Shown here one piece after another: positions 36,451 through 44,900 of a DNA stretch of 64,000 nt. The stretch covers positions 62,001 to 126,000 of the forward strand of contig NZ_JASJOU010000012.1 of NCBI RefSeq assembly GCF_030068605.1. Direction: 5' to 3'. The DNA is from Xanthocytophaga agilis. GTDB taxonomy: Bacteria; Bacteroidota; Bacteroidia; Cytophagales; 172606-1. A program made the translations under genes and the position numbers. The notes beneath the pieces were generated by a model, which saw only the letters and a program-made list of their open reading frames with translations, was not told where the DNA came from and ran no database searches. Position 1 is the first letter of the stretch. Every line of letters starts with the position of its first letter.

Positions 36451-36969
36451 ATGTCACAAATTCAGCTTGAACCCTTTACATCTACCGACTTTAATCAATT
36501 TATAGGGTGGATTACTTCAGAAAAGGCACTTATACAGTTTGCTGGATCTACCTTTCAGTACCCTGTAACTAGAGAACAGCTTGAGAAACATATTGTATCA
36601 GAGAGCAGAGAAATTTTTCGGGTAAGACATATTACTCACAATAGTATTGTCGGACATGCAGAAATGGTTGTAAATCAGAGTAACGAAGGTGCTCGATTAG
36701 CCCTTATCCTAATAGGTGATCCTTCCATGAGAGGAAAAGGATTAGGAAAAGAGCTAATCAGAGAGTTGTTATCCTTGGGTTTTAACAAAATGAATCTGCA
36801 TCGGATTGAGTTAAATGTGTATGATTTCAATCATTTAGCCATTACTTGTTACCAACAAGCCGGTTTCCGGATAGAGGGTATATTAAGGGAAAATCAGAGA
36901 GTTGGAAACCAATTCTGGTCGACAATTGTCATGAGTATATTGAAAAATGAATGGGAATGCCAATTATAA
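36451..36969 (+). CDS. GNAT-family N-acetyltransferase (RimJ/RimL type)
   Basis: 172 residues from ATG 36451. A GTG start at 36424 would add nine residues, but a -7-like TATTTTTG sits at 36435-36442, so the ATG is preferred. The domain reads like RimL/SpeG acetyltransferases: LEPFTSTDFNQFIGWI at the start, LALILIGDPSMRGKGLGKELIRELL (acetyl-CoA loop R-G-K-G-L-G, about 81-105), LNVYDFNHLAITCYQQAGFRIEGIL (motif B). It transfers acetyl from acetyl-CoA to an amine of a protein or small molecule; the target is unknown. Confidence 0.83.
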   Translation: MSQIQLEPFTSTDFNQFIGWITSEKALIQFAGSTFQYPVTREQLEKHIVSESREIFRVRHITHNSIVGHAEMVVNQSNEGARLALILIGDPSMRGKGLGKELIRELLSLGFNKMNLHRIELNVYDFNHLAITCYQQAGFRIEGILRENQRVGNQFWSTIVMSILKNEWECQL

Positions 36970-37033
36970 GTAGGAGAGTACAAAAATTGTAACTATAATA
37001 TTGACTTAAAGAATATACAGATTATATATACTA

Positions 37034-38356
37034 ATGAAAAAGGTTGCTTTTTATACGCTTGGCTGTAAACTGAATTTTTCAGAGACATCTACTTTAGCCC
37101 GGCTTTTTGAACAGAGGGGATATCAGCGGGTAGAATTTACAGATACTCCGGACATTTTTGTTATAAATACTTGTTCGGTTACAGAAAACGCTGATAAAAA
37201 GTGTAAAAAGGTAGTAAAAGAAGCAAAAAAGGTATCTCCCGATTCTTATGTCACCATTGTAGGTTGTTATGCGCAGCTAAAACCTAAGGAGATTTCTGAA
37301 ATTACTGGTGTAGATGCTGTATTGGGTGCTGCAGAAAAATTCCGGTTATTGGATTTATTGGATGGATTTGAAAAAAAATCGGAAGCTGTCATTCATCACT
37401 CGCCTATTAGTGCGGCTACAGATTATTATTGTTCCTTTTCTCAGAATGATCGCACTCGCACTTTCCTAAAGGTGCAGGATGGTTGTAATTATTCCTGTAC
37501 TTTCTGTACTATTCCGTTGGCACGTGGAGATAGTCGTAGTGATAGTATAGAAAATATTGTAAGAACAGCCCGACAGATTGCACAAACCGATGTGAAAGAG
37601 GTTGTATTGACAGGAGTCAATATTGGAGATTTTGGACTACAGAATGGGATTCGTACTGAACGTTTTCTGGATCTGATTAAAGCATTGGATGAAGTAGATG
37701 GTATAGAAAGGTTTCGGATTTCTTCTATTGAACCTAATCTTCTAACAGACGAAGTAATCGAATTTGTAGCGGTCTCTAAAAAGTTTGTTCCACATTTTCA
37801 TATCCCATTACAGTCAGGCAATAATAAAATATTGCGGCTGATGCGTCGACGCTATAAGCGAGAACTGTATGCAGAAAGAGTAGCAAAGATTAAATCCTTG
37901 ATGCCAGATTGTTGTATAGGGGTAGATGTAATTATCGGTTTTCCGGGTGAGACAGAAGAAGATTTTCTGGAAACGTATCAGTTTCTGAATGATCTGGATA
38001 TCTCTTATTTACATGTATTTACTTATTCAGAACGACCCAATACGCATGCCATTACCTTACCTGGAGTAGTGAGTATGGCAGATCGGAATAAACGATCACA
38101 AATGCTGCATATATTGTCAGAAAAGAAACGTCGTTATTTCTACGAGCAACAACTAGGTAAGGTCAGCACAGTATTGTTTGAGGATGATGCTGAAGATGGA
38201 CAAATTCATGGATTTACAGAAAACTATGTACGGGTTACGGCCAAGTTTGATCCTGTACTGGTAAATGAACTCAAGCCTTTACGTTTGACAAGTATTAATG
38301 AGAAAGGTACAGTGGAGGTAAAAGAAGTGGAGCAGGAGGTATTGGTTCATTCGTAA
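37034..38356 (+). CDS. mtaB: tRNA t6A37 methylthiotransferase MtaB
   Basis: 440 residues with the three methylthiotransferase parts. The N-terminal UPF0004 domain has Cys11, Cys47 and Cys78 (TLGCKLN, NTCSVTENADKKC, VGCYAQ) for the auxiliary cluster. The radical SAM domain has CNYSCTFC (Cys151, Cys155, Cys158) and TGVNIGDFG. A TRAM domain ends the protein. The N-terminal TLGCKLNFSE distinguishes MtaB from MiaB and RimO. It converts t6A37 to ms2t6A37 in ANN-decoding tRNAs, using two SAM. It ends at a hairpin shared with the convergent MuiA gene. Confidence 0.93.
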   Translation: MKKVAFYTLGCKLNFSETSTLARLFEQRGYQRVEFTDTPDIFVINTCSVTENADKKCKKVVKEAKKVSPDSYVTIVGCYAQLKPKEISEITGVDAVLGAAEKFRLLDLLDGFEKKSEAVIHHSPISAATDYYCSFSQNDRTRTFLKVQDGCNYSCTFCTIPLARGDSRSDSIENIVRTARQIAQTDVKEVVLTGVNIGDFGLQNGIRTERFLDLIKALDEVDGIERFRISSIEPNLLTDEVIEFVAVSKKFVPHFHIPLQSGNNKILRLMRRRYKRELYAERVAKIKSLMPDCCIGVDVIIGFPGETEEDFLETYQFLNDLDISYLHVFTYSERPNTHAITLPGVVSMADRNKRSQMLHILSEKKRRYFYEQQLGKVSTVLFEDDAEDGQIHGFTENYVRVTAKFDPVLVNELKPLRLTSINEKGTVEVKEVEQEVLVHS

Positions 38357-38366
38357 CGCCATTGAT

Positions 38367-38396
38367 ACGGTCTATATAGTAAGATATATAGACCGT
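38367..38396. terminator. Hairpin between convergent genes
   Basis: Perfect 12-base arms ACGGTCTATATA and TATATAGACCGT with a 6-base loop. No strong T run follows, so it is a less certain terminator for mtaB and the MuiA-family gene. Confidence 0.65.
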
Positions 38397-38416
38397 GGCT
38401 TTATAAAATAGAAGGC

Positions 38417-38653
38417 TTATTCCAGTACTAGCCGTTGATTTTTAGGATACTTGACTTCGTATTTGACTTCCAACTTTTTGCTTTGGGCAGATGCCAGTTC
38501 GAACTTCCAACGTATTTTACCTGTTGATTCTTCAACTTCTGCACCTTTTGTTTCTGTGTGCACTACTTCTACTTCTTTTGTTGTTGGAACAGGAAACTGA
38601 TCTTCTATCACAAGGTTTACAGACTGGGATTTTTTGTTTCGTATGGTAATTTC
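38417..38653 (-). pseudogene. C-terminal remainder of the MuiA/DUF4139 gene, after the in-frame TAG
   Basis: In the same frame as the gene at 38654-40279, the codons after the TAG read EITIRNKKSQSVNLVIEDQF and continue for 79 residues to the natural stop (ending YPKNQRLVLE). This is the normal end of the DUF4139 domain. No start codon or ribosome site favours independent translation; an ATA-preceded ATG-less context and the conserved domain continuation show it is the lost tail. If the TAG were read through, the product would be intact. Confidence 0.75.
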
Positions 38654-40279
38654 CTACGTACGGGTATCTTTAGTATTGGCACCCAGAAATTGTTTGCTGC
38701 TAAAATCTTTGCCTTTGATGCGTGTTACAGTAATGTTTTTGTCCCGTCCTAAAGACAATGTAAGTGTATCATTTGTATTCTGGACATCCAAGAGAGATTT
38801 CCCTAAAAACATTCCCTCAAAAAACAGATTCGCTTCTCCTTCCAGTAAGTTGTATTCCTCCCAATTGGTTATACGGGCAGTAAGAAAAGCATCATTATCA
38901 AGTTTAGGTGCACAATAGTACTCATAATAGGCTGGTGCAGAATATTCCTGCATATCTACCGCATATTGTTTTCCATCTGCCGGAATGGTATAAGGAATAT
39001 CAATTTTGAATTCTATATTGGTTTGTTTTGCTTGCTGTGTAGCTACAATAGGAGTAATCTGAGCCTTATCTTTTTTCTTGGAATCACTGGTAACCCCTGC
39101 TGCTTTTCCTGCAAGAGATTTGCTAACTTTCTCTGTTCCATAACCTGTCACCACAATTTCACTGAGTGCAGCTATATCGGGTGTCATAGTTATATTCATT
39201 AAATCATTCTGGATAGGTAGTTCCTGGACTTGGTAACCAATAAAAGAAATTGAAAGCATAGATGCTCCTGAGGGGAGTAAAAGATTGTAATTTCCATTTT
39301 GATCTGTTGTAGTGCCAATTGTAGTGCCTTTTACTACCACATTTACACCTGGAAGGGCTTCACCTTCCGGATCAAGAATGCGACCTTTTACAGATGATAC
39401 TTGCTTGACATTAGGTTGATTATAACCAAGATACCATGTGTTTAATACTGGCTTGGCACCACTTTGTGAAGGATTACCTGTAGAGATAGTTAGTTTTACA
39501 TTTTTCCATTCTTCTCCTGTATTTTGAAATACGTTTGCTTTATAGGTAATCGATACAGGCTGGCTGATATCTTTTACCCGAACATCATAAGATGGAAGCC
39601 AGCCCGCATCATTAACAAGATAGCTCAATAGTAAGCGACCACTGATAGCAACCTTAGAGGAAACTGTTACCATAATCTCACTGGACGGTTGATCTTTAGA
39701 GGTTTTGAGTGCTGTAAGTTGTGCATTTATTCTAGTCTGTTGTTCCTGCAACTTTCGGATAGATTGAGTAACCTCCCATTGTTTCTTTTTAATCTCTAAA
39801 AGCCGACTGCGAAAGAAATCTGCTGCCTCTTTTAGATCAGTCATCTTTATAGCTTGTTGTTCGCTTCCCAGTTTTTTGTTTTCAAGTAATAGTATTTCTT
39901 CGTTTTGATAAACAGCAAGAGTATTATTTTCAATTTCAATCTGAGCGCTTATATTCTTTTGCTGGTCTTCCAGTTCTATTACTTCCTTACGTTTTTGCTG
40001 CTGATCAAAATAGTTGAGACTATGTGAAACCGATAATACTGTAAAATTGCCCTCACCACGCACCTGAATACTTTGCACATTGATATTGACAGGAATTTCT
40101 TTAAAGATCAAGTTTGTAACTCCATTCGAAAGAGTAACAGAAGCACTACGAGTAATCTGAGCGCCTTCAAGAAATACAGTAACTTCTTCTATTTTTGAAG
40201 AAACAGGTTTTGGATCGTTAGCTGCTTTTATATGTTTAACACAAAGTATTACACATACAAGGGATAAAAGTATACGCAT
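38654..40279 (-). CDS. MuiA-family (DUF4140/DUF4139) protein with CarboxypepD_reg insert, ended early by TAG
   Basis: About 541 residues from ATG 40279, which starts a signal peptide (MRILLSLVCVILCVKHIKA); an ATG at 40348 would add 23 unsuitable residues. DUF4140 comes first (KIEEVTVFLEGAQITRSASV), then a coiled coil and the DUF4139 beta region (YLVNDAGWLPSYDVRV). Inside DUF4139 sits a CarboxypepD_reg/TonB-plug-like insert (KGRILDPEGEALPGVNVVV to EIVVTGYGTEK), common in Bacteroidota members. Translation stops at TAG 38654-38656, where a Tyr is expected (DTRT-stop-EITIRN). The family was linked to mucoidy in other bacteria; the mechanism is unknown. Probably a recent nonsense mutation or sequencing error. 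Confidence 0.8.
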   Translation of the reverse strand: MRILLSLVCVILCVKHIKAANDPKPVSSKIEEVTVFLEGAQITRSASVTLSNGVTNLIFKEIPVNINVQSIQVRGEGNFTVLSVSHSLNYFDQQQKRKEVIELEDQQKNISAQIEIENNTLAVYQNEEILLLENKKLGSEQQAIKMTDLKEAADFFRSRLLEIKKKQWEVTQSIRKLQEQQTRINAQLTALKTSKDQPSSEIMVTVSSKVAISGRLLLSYLVNDAGWLPSYDVRVKDISQPVSITYKANVFQNTGEEWKNVKLTISTGNPSQSGAKPVLNTWYLGYNQPNVKQVSSVKGRILDPEGEALPGVNVVVKGTTIGTTTDQNGNYNLLLPSGASMLSISFIGYQVQELPIQNDLMNITMTPDIAALSEIVVTGYGTEKVSKSLAGKAAGVTSDSKKKDKAQITPIVATQQAKQTNIEFKIDIPYTIPADGKQYAVDMQEYSAPAYYEYYCAPKLDNDAFLTARITNWEEYNLLEGEANLFFEGMFLGKSLLDVQNTNDTLTLSLGRDKNITVTRIKGKDFSSKQFLGANTKDTRT

Positions 40280-40370
40280 AGGATGAATAAATAGTAAGTG
40301 AATAGGGACTGCTTTTACATAGTGGTGCGTCAGAGGCACAAATTCCATAAAAGAAAAACCTATACTAGCA

Positions 40371-40402
40371 CTGACTGCGTATAAATAAGTTTTCTAATTT
40401 TG
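40371..40402 (+). promoter_or_regulatory. Candidate Bacteroidota promoter for the GT39-type gene
   Basis: CTGAC at 40371-40375, 19 bases, then TAATTTTG (exact TAnnTTTG) at 40395-40402. The GTG start follows 30 bases later. The -33 element deviates by one base from TTGAC. Confidence 0.4.
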
Positions 40403-40432
40403 GCAGTTCTGTATCTACTTTAATTTTTTGCT

Positions 40433-41992
40433 GTGAATATCAATCAAGATTATACATCTCGAGTGTTTAGAATTTCCTGTGTGGGGTTTATCGTTTATGG
40501 AATTTTTATTCGGCTGTTTCATTTCATTAGTAACCGATCTTTATATACAGATGAGGCCTATTTGGGATATAATTTGTTAGCTCGTGATTTTAGAGACCTT
40601 GCAGAGCCTCTTGACGCTAATCAACATGCTCCTCTTTTCTTTCTGTGGATTGAGAAACTAAATATGTATTTATTTGGAACAAGTGAATATGCTTTGCGGC
40701 TCTTTCCTCTTATCATAGGTATTTTAAGTATATTCTTATTTTATTATTTGTGTAAGCAATTAGAGTTTAATCAAGTTACTACTTTAACCGGAATGGTTGT
40801 TTTTACAACAGCATTTCCATTGGTGTATTATTCCTCTGAAACAAAACAATACATTGTAGAATTAGCTGCAACTCTATGTTCATATCTTCTGTATTATCAC
40901 TTTAAATCAGAGAAACGCTTTTCTGCATTGTCGTTCTATGCTCTAAGCGGAGCTTTACTTGTTTGGTTTTCTTATACAGTCATTTTTGTATTGGTAAGTA
41001 TCTCCTTTGTCCATCTATTGATAGTCACAGTACAAAAGAAATGGTCAACTTTCTTTGTAATGGGTATTGTTTATGCAATCTGGGGAATAAGCTTTTTAGT
41101 GAATTTTGCTGTGATAATTCTGCCAAATAGCTTAAAAACAAATACCATAGTGGATATGTGGACAACTGAGTTTGCACCATTCCCTCTACATTCAATTAAT
41201 GATGTAAAGTGGTATGGTATTATGATTTTTAAGCTATTTCATGAACCTCTTAATCTTAACTGGACTTTTCTGGAATCATGGTTGCTATATCCTCTATTAT
41301 TTTCCTTCTTAGGGTTAGGATTTACTATTTGGGGCAGTCTGCAATACTTTCGGAAGGATAAAGAAAAATTAAGCTTATTCATGCTTCCTGTTTTAATCAC
41401 TTTACTAGCATCTGGAGTACACAAGTATCCATTTACAGAACGTTTTTTAGTATTTCTCGTCCCCAATTTTCTTATTCTAATCTGTTGTGGTGTAGAGCAA
41501 TTTTATAATAAATTCTTTTCCTATTCCAGAATTCTTGTTGTTGCTGTCATTATTTGGTTGGTAATTCCTCCAGTATTTACTTCAGTGAAAGATATGATAC
41601 AGGAAGAACAATTTGGTGGTTGGAAAAGAAGAGAAGTCAAGAAGGGAATTAGGTATTTATCTGAACATAAAAAAAATGACGAGTTTATCTTTATCAATGG
41701 AGTTGCCTATTCTTTTCAATATTATAACAAAGTATACCAACTGAACTGGCCCTATGAAATGATATGGAATGGTGATGATCTAAATACTCAGACAACGCAA
41801 AAGGTAATGTTAGAGGATATACATACAAAGTCATCTGGAAAGAGATTTTGGGTGATTGTGGCAGGGGATCTTAATGAAGGAGTTGGAACCAATCACAAAG
41901 AGCAATTCCTGCATTTTTTTAAAGAAAACTTTAATCAAATCCAATATTATAAGGCAAAAGGTATTTATGTTGGGCAGTTTAGTAGTAAATAA
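40433..41992 (+). CDS. ArnT/PMT-like (GT39-type) membrane glycosyltransferase, GTG start
   Basis: 519 residues from a GTG; no ATG is near and the N-terminus leads directly into the first membrane helix. About 9-11 hydrophobic segments follow. The first periplasmic loop has SLYTDEAYLGYNLLARDF with the acidic pair typical of PMT/ArnT enzymes (Asp-Glu), and the NQHAPLFFLWIEKL segment matches their H-PPL-Y motif. Such enzymes move a sugar from a polyprenyl-phosphate donor to lipid A, proteins or glycans at the periplasmic face. The acceptor is unknown. It shares a bidirectional terminator with the DUF1611 gene. Confidence 0.8.
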   Translation: MNINQDYTSRVFRISCVGFIVYGIFIRLFHFISNRSLYTDEAYLGYNLLARDFRDLAEPLDANQHAPLFFLWIEKLNMYLFGTSEYALRLFPLIIGILSIFLFYYLCKQLEFNQVTTLTGMVVFTTAFPLVYYSSETKQYIVELAATLCSYLLYYHFKSEKRFSALSFYALSGALLVWFSYTVIFVLVSISFVHLLIVTVQKKWSTFFVMGIVYAIWGISFLVNFAVIILPNSLKTNTIVDMWTTEFAPFPLHSINDVKWYGIMIFKLFHEPLNLNWTFLESWLLYPLLFSFLGLGFTIWGSLQYFRKDKEKLSLFMLPVLITLLASGVHKYPFTERFLVFLVPNFLILICCGVEQFYNKFFSYSRILVVAVIIWLVIPPVFTSVKDMIQEEQFGGWKRREVKKGIRYLSEHKKNDEFIFINGVAYSFQYYNKVYQLNWPYEMIWNGDDLNTQTTQKVMLEDIHTKSSGKRFWVIVAGDLNEGVGTNHKEQFLHFFKENFNQIQYYKAKGIYVGQFSSK

Positions 41993-42029
41993 AAGTGAGG
42001 GTGGTTCCTGAGCCACCCTCACTTTTATT
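41988..42029. terminator. Perfect 17-bp-stem bidirectional terminator
   Basis: Arms 41988-42004 and 42013-42029 are exactly complementary (core AAGTGAGGGTGG/CCACCCTCACTT) with an 8-base loop. It overlaps the ends of both convergent genes. Confidence 0.9.
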
Positions 42030-43083
42030 TTTTGACTATATTTTCAAGAAGCTTTACTATATGGCTTACTCCATCTTCAAGAGGTAAGATAACAGGAAGC
42101 CCAAGTTCGTCCGCATATTGTTGCTGATAGGATCGGGATTGTTCAGGTGTTAAGCCTTGTGTATTAAGGGTAACTGCTAAGACTGTAGCTCCATAAAACT
42201 TCTGGATTAACTCAATTTCTGAACTAACAGGAGGAATAGGAGAGGCTATTACTTCATTATCATCAAAATATTTGCGGGCTGGAGCATGTTGTAAGACTAC
42301 ATAACGAGCTTCTCCAGATAATAAAAATTCAGATCCACAAGGTCCACTAGGATTACGCAATGCAGATTGACCCTCGATAAACATCACATCCGGATTCTCC
42401 TGCTCAAAACAACTTACAATGGCATGTTCTACTTCTCCTGATACAAAGTCGTTGGGTGTACTATCAAAAACAAATCCATATTTACCTCCCTGCATCCAGC
42501 CAGTTTGCCCTGTATATATCATTTCTGCTTTCCAACCTGCTTCTCTACAGGCTTCTGTAAGGAATCGGGCTGTGGTGCGTTTACCCATATTACAATCTGT
42601 TCCTAATACAGCTACACGGGGACAAGTAACTGTACGAATCTGACCTGTCCAGAAATGTAATTCATGACGAGGTTTGGGGCGGCGTACATCTATCAGTTGC
42701 GCATTATTTTCTTTAGCCAGTTGTACCATGTCCGGCATATCATTCAGAAATTCATGCAAGCCATTTACTACAGAAATACCATGTTGCAAAACATTTGTTA
42801 CTATAGATTTGATTTCAGATGGTAATACGCCTCCTTTGGTTGCAACCCCAATCAGGCAATAATTTATAGCAGGTAGTTGTGTGATAGCGTCATTTAAGGA
42901 TGCGAACACTGGTATATTTCTATTCTGTCCATCTACAACCTCGCCTGCATCTTTACCTGCAGAATTTTCATCTATAACGCCAATAATCTTATAGCGGGAA
43001 GTTCCTCGAATTAACCCATGAGCTGTTTTTGCTCGTGCTTGTCCGAGCTGCCCATTTGTAAGTACAATTGCATTTATATCCAT
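42025..43083 (-). CDS. DUF1611 family protein (DgcN-like P-loop protein)
   Basis: 352 residues. The N-terminal half (about 1-130) is a Rossmann-like domain (IVLTNGQLGQARAKTAHGL; CLIGVATKGGVLPSE). The C-terminal half is a P-loop domain with VLGTDCNMGKRTTARFL (about 159-175), a Walker A variant, and IEGQSALRNPSGP. This matches DUF1611, whose characterised members (DgcN) act as N-acetyltransferases in D-glutamate metabolism next to a dipeptide epimerase. No epimerase gene is adjacent here, so the pathway is uncertain. It is monocistronic. Confidence 0.82.
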   Translation of the reverse strand: MDINAIVLTNGQLGQARAKTAHGLIRGTSRYKIIGVIDENSAGKDAGEVVDGQNRNIPVFASLNDAITQLPAINYCLIGVATKGGVLPSEIKSIVTNVLQHGISVVNGLHEFLNDMPDMVQLAKENNAQLIDVRRPKPRHELHFWTGQIRTVTCPRVAVLGTDCNMGKRTTARFLTEACREAGWKAEMIYTGQTGWMQGGKYGFVFDSTPNDFVSGEVEHAIVSCFEQENPDVMFIEGQSALRNPSGPCGSEFLLSGEARYVVLQHAPARKYFDDNEVIASPIPPVSSEIELIQKFYGATVLAVTLNTQGLTPEQSRSYQQQYADELGLPVILPLEDGVSHIVKLLENIVKK

Positions 43084-43305
43084 TTACGGTAATATAATTT
43101 GTATAAGTATGAATAGTAAGCTATGTTCTGAAGGAAAAAGAATGCTTTACGATCTGATTTCAGAATAGTACATTTCTGAGGCTATTGCCAAAATAATACT
43201 TTTTAAGGGGAGGAAACCAACCTTTTACAAATATCTTTGCAGGAACCGAAAAACAAAATTTTTGGTCAATAATCTTTGAATCACCTTTAACTGCTAATTA
43301 GATCG

Positions 43306-44058
43306 ATGAATAAAATAGCATTAATTACAGGCGCTACCTCTGGTATTGGACGAGCTGTTGCCATTCGTCTGGCTCAGGATGGTATTAATCTGATTCTATG
43401 TGGAAGACGAACAGAACGTCTGGAAGAACTAAAGACACTGTTGGACAAACAAGTGGAGATACATACTCTTTCATTTGATGTAAGTGAGCAGAAAGCTGTA
43501 GAAAGTGCATTAAATTCATTACCCGAAGAGTGGCAAGCAATTGATTATCTGATTAATAATGCGGGAAATGCTCATGGATTGTCTCCTATTCAGGATGGAA
43601 ATATCAAAGATTGGGATGCTATGATGGATATTAATGTGAAAGGTCTGCTGTATGTTTCCAGAAATATACTGCCTGCTATGATTGCACGTCAGAGGGGACA
43701 TGTGATTAATATAGGGTCAATTGCAGGGAAAGAAACATATCCTAATGGGAACGTATATTGTGCCTCTAAAGCTGCAGTGCAAGCTATTACAGATGGTATG
43801 CGGATGGATTTGAATCCTTATGGAATTAAAGTAACAGGTATTCATCCAGGCTTGGTTGAAACAGAGTTTTCTGTTGTACGCTTTAAAGGAGATGAGGAAA
43901 GAGCTAAAAATGTATATAAAGGTATAGATCCTTTGACCGCTGATGACATTGCAGATACTATTGCGTTTGTATTATCCCGTCCATCGCATGTAGTATTGGC
44001 CGACATAGTAATATTACCTACAGCTCAAGCCTCAGCTACTATTGTAAATCGTAAATAA
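43306..44058 (+). CDS. SDR-family NADP-dependent dehydrogenase, YdfG-like
   Basis: 250 residues, a classical SDR. TGATSGIG (8-15) binds the cofactor, NNAGNAHGL follows, and the catalytic Ser138, Tyr151 and Lys155 are present (INIGSIAG, YCASK). RR at 34-35 after the second strand favours NADP. The stretches HPGLVETEFSVVRFKGDEE and GIDPLTADDIADTIAFVLSRP closely follow E. coli YdfG, which oxidises serine and 3-hydroxy acids, so that activity is the best guess. A -7-like TATCTTTG sits at 43232-43239. It ends at a terminator shared with marR. Confidence 0.88.
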   Translation: MNKIALITGATSGIGRAVAIRLAQDGINLILCGRRTERLEELKTLLDKQVEIHTLSFDVSEQKAVESALNSLPEEWQAIDYLINNAGNAHGLSPIQDGNIKDWDAMMDINVKGLLYVSRNILPAMIARQRGHVINIGSIAGKETYPNGNVYCASKAAVQAITDGMRMDLNPYGIKVTGIHPGLVETEFSVVRFKGDEERAKNVYKGIDPLTADDIADTIAFVLSRPSHVVLADIVILPTAQASATIVNRK

Positions 44059-44075
44059 TAATGAATGTTGCGATC

Positions 44076-44118
44076 ATATTATACCAATGCGAGTTTTAGA
44101 CTTACATTGGTATAATAT
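44076..44118. terminator. Bidirectional hairpin terminator
   Basis: Perfect 14-base arms ATATTATACCAATG and CATTGGTATAATAT with a 15-base loop, between the convergent SDR and MarR genes. Confidence 0.78.
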
Positions 44119-44119
44119 A

Positions 44120-44629
44120 TTATTGCAGGAATAATTGATCATTGTCTATTCTACACATATTCCCTTCATAATGTTCTGTAATTTCTCCCAGAATATCCTT
44201 CAACTGCTCCAATCTCTTACTACCTACAATATCCTTAAATATATTATCGATATGATCTGTGCAGCGCTGCCAGGCTAACATAAAATGAGCTCCTTTTTCA
44301 CTTAAGCGAATTAAAGATGCACGTGCATCTGTTGGATGTTTTTCAGCATAAACATACCCTTCTTCCAGAAGCTCTTTGATTATTTTGCTGATTGCTTGTT
44401 TCGTAACACCTATCTGCTGAGCTATGGCGTTGATCATTAAACCTTCCTCTACATCAATATGTATCAGTATTATAACATGAGCTACCTTAAAATTAGCATA
44501 ACCTTCCTTTTTTAAAAACTCACTTGCCAGAGCAGTTATATATCTATATGACTTATTGAGTAGCCTGCCCAAGATACGATTACGCTTACTCTTGAATTCC
44601 AGTATTGAACTAATCAGATTTGGGTCCAT
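44120..44629 (-). CDS. MarR-family transcriptional regulator
   Basis: 169 residues, a winged-helix regulator of usual MarR size with slightly long N-terminal helices. The recognition region reads GLMINAIAQQIGVTKQAISKIIKELLEEGYVYAEKHPTDARASLIRLSEKG (about 75-125), including the wing with the Asp-x-Arg pair of MarR proteins. It is divergent from the EmrA-EmrB-TolC operon, and the 271-base gap holds promoters for both directions with TTGACT/AGTCAA repeats. Repression of the pump and of itself, relieved by a toxic ligand, is inferred. Confidence 0.88.
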   Translation of the reverse strand: MDPNLISSILEFKSKRNRILGRLLNKSYRYITALASEFLKKEGYANFKVAHVIILIHIDVEEGLMINAIAQQIGVTKQAISKIIKELLEEGYVYAEKHPTDARASLIRLSEKGAHFMLAWQRCTDHIDNIFKDIVGSKRLEQLKDILGEITEHYEGNMCRIDNDQLFLQ

Positions 44630-44652
44630 AAAATTATCCTTATTAATTTCTA

Positions 44653-44683
44653 CAAAGTTAGTAATGTAAGGCTATATAGTCAA
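44653..44683 (-). promoter_or_regulatory. Candidate marR promoter (minus strand)
   Basis: On the minus strand TTGAC (44683-44679), 18 bases, then TAACTTTG (44660-44653), an exact TAnnTTTG. The marR start follows 23 bases later. Spacing equals that of the divergent pump promoter. Confidence 0.6.
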
Positions 44684-44696
44684 TAATTTTTTCAAT

Positions 44697-44717
44697 AAAG
44701 TCAATTTTGTTGACTTT
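44697..44717. promoter_or_regulatory. Candidate MarR operator 1
   Basis: AAAGTCAA and TTGACTTT separated by 5 bases, perfectly complementary, immediately upstream of the marR promoter. Its half-site TTGACT also occurs at the pump promoter. Confidence 0.5.
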
Positions 44718-44805
44718 TATATTTTTTCATTAAGTGTAAGTATCTAATTTTTAGTTATTTATATAATTTTAATCTCTTTTTAATGTTAAAATTTAGTAAA
44801 CTTTA

Positions 44806-44836
44806 TTGACTTTTTAGTCAACATGGTTTACTTTTG
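44806..44836 (+). promoter_or_regulatory. Candidate pump-operon promoter with overlapping MarR operator 2
   Basis: TTGAC (44806-44810), 18 bases, TACTTTTG (44829-44836), an exact TAnnTTTG. The palindrome TTGACTTTTTAGTCAA (44806-44821, arms TTGACT/AGTCAA) covers the -33 box, so regulator binding there would block RNA polymerase. The emrA-like ATG lies 64 bases downstream. Confidence 0.65.
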
Positions 44837-44900
44837 TTGCGTTCAATATGTAACTCTTTTATAATCAAAACATACATACTTATTATCAGATTTTTTAATT

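Noticed and set aside
38417-38656. Frameshift in the MuiA-family gene
   Set aside because: The downstream part is in the same frame (38417-40348 is a multiple of three), so the break is an in-frame TAG and not an indel.
38654-38656. Reassigned TAG codon
   Set aside because: Several intact genes end in TAG in this window, for example at 340-342 and 48957-48959, so TAG is used as an ordinary stop.
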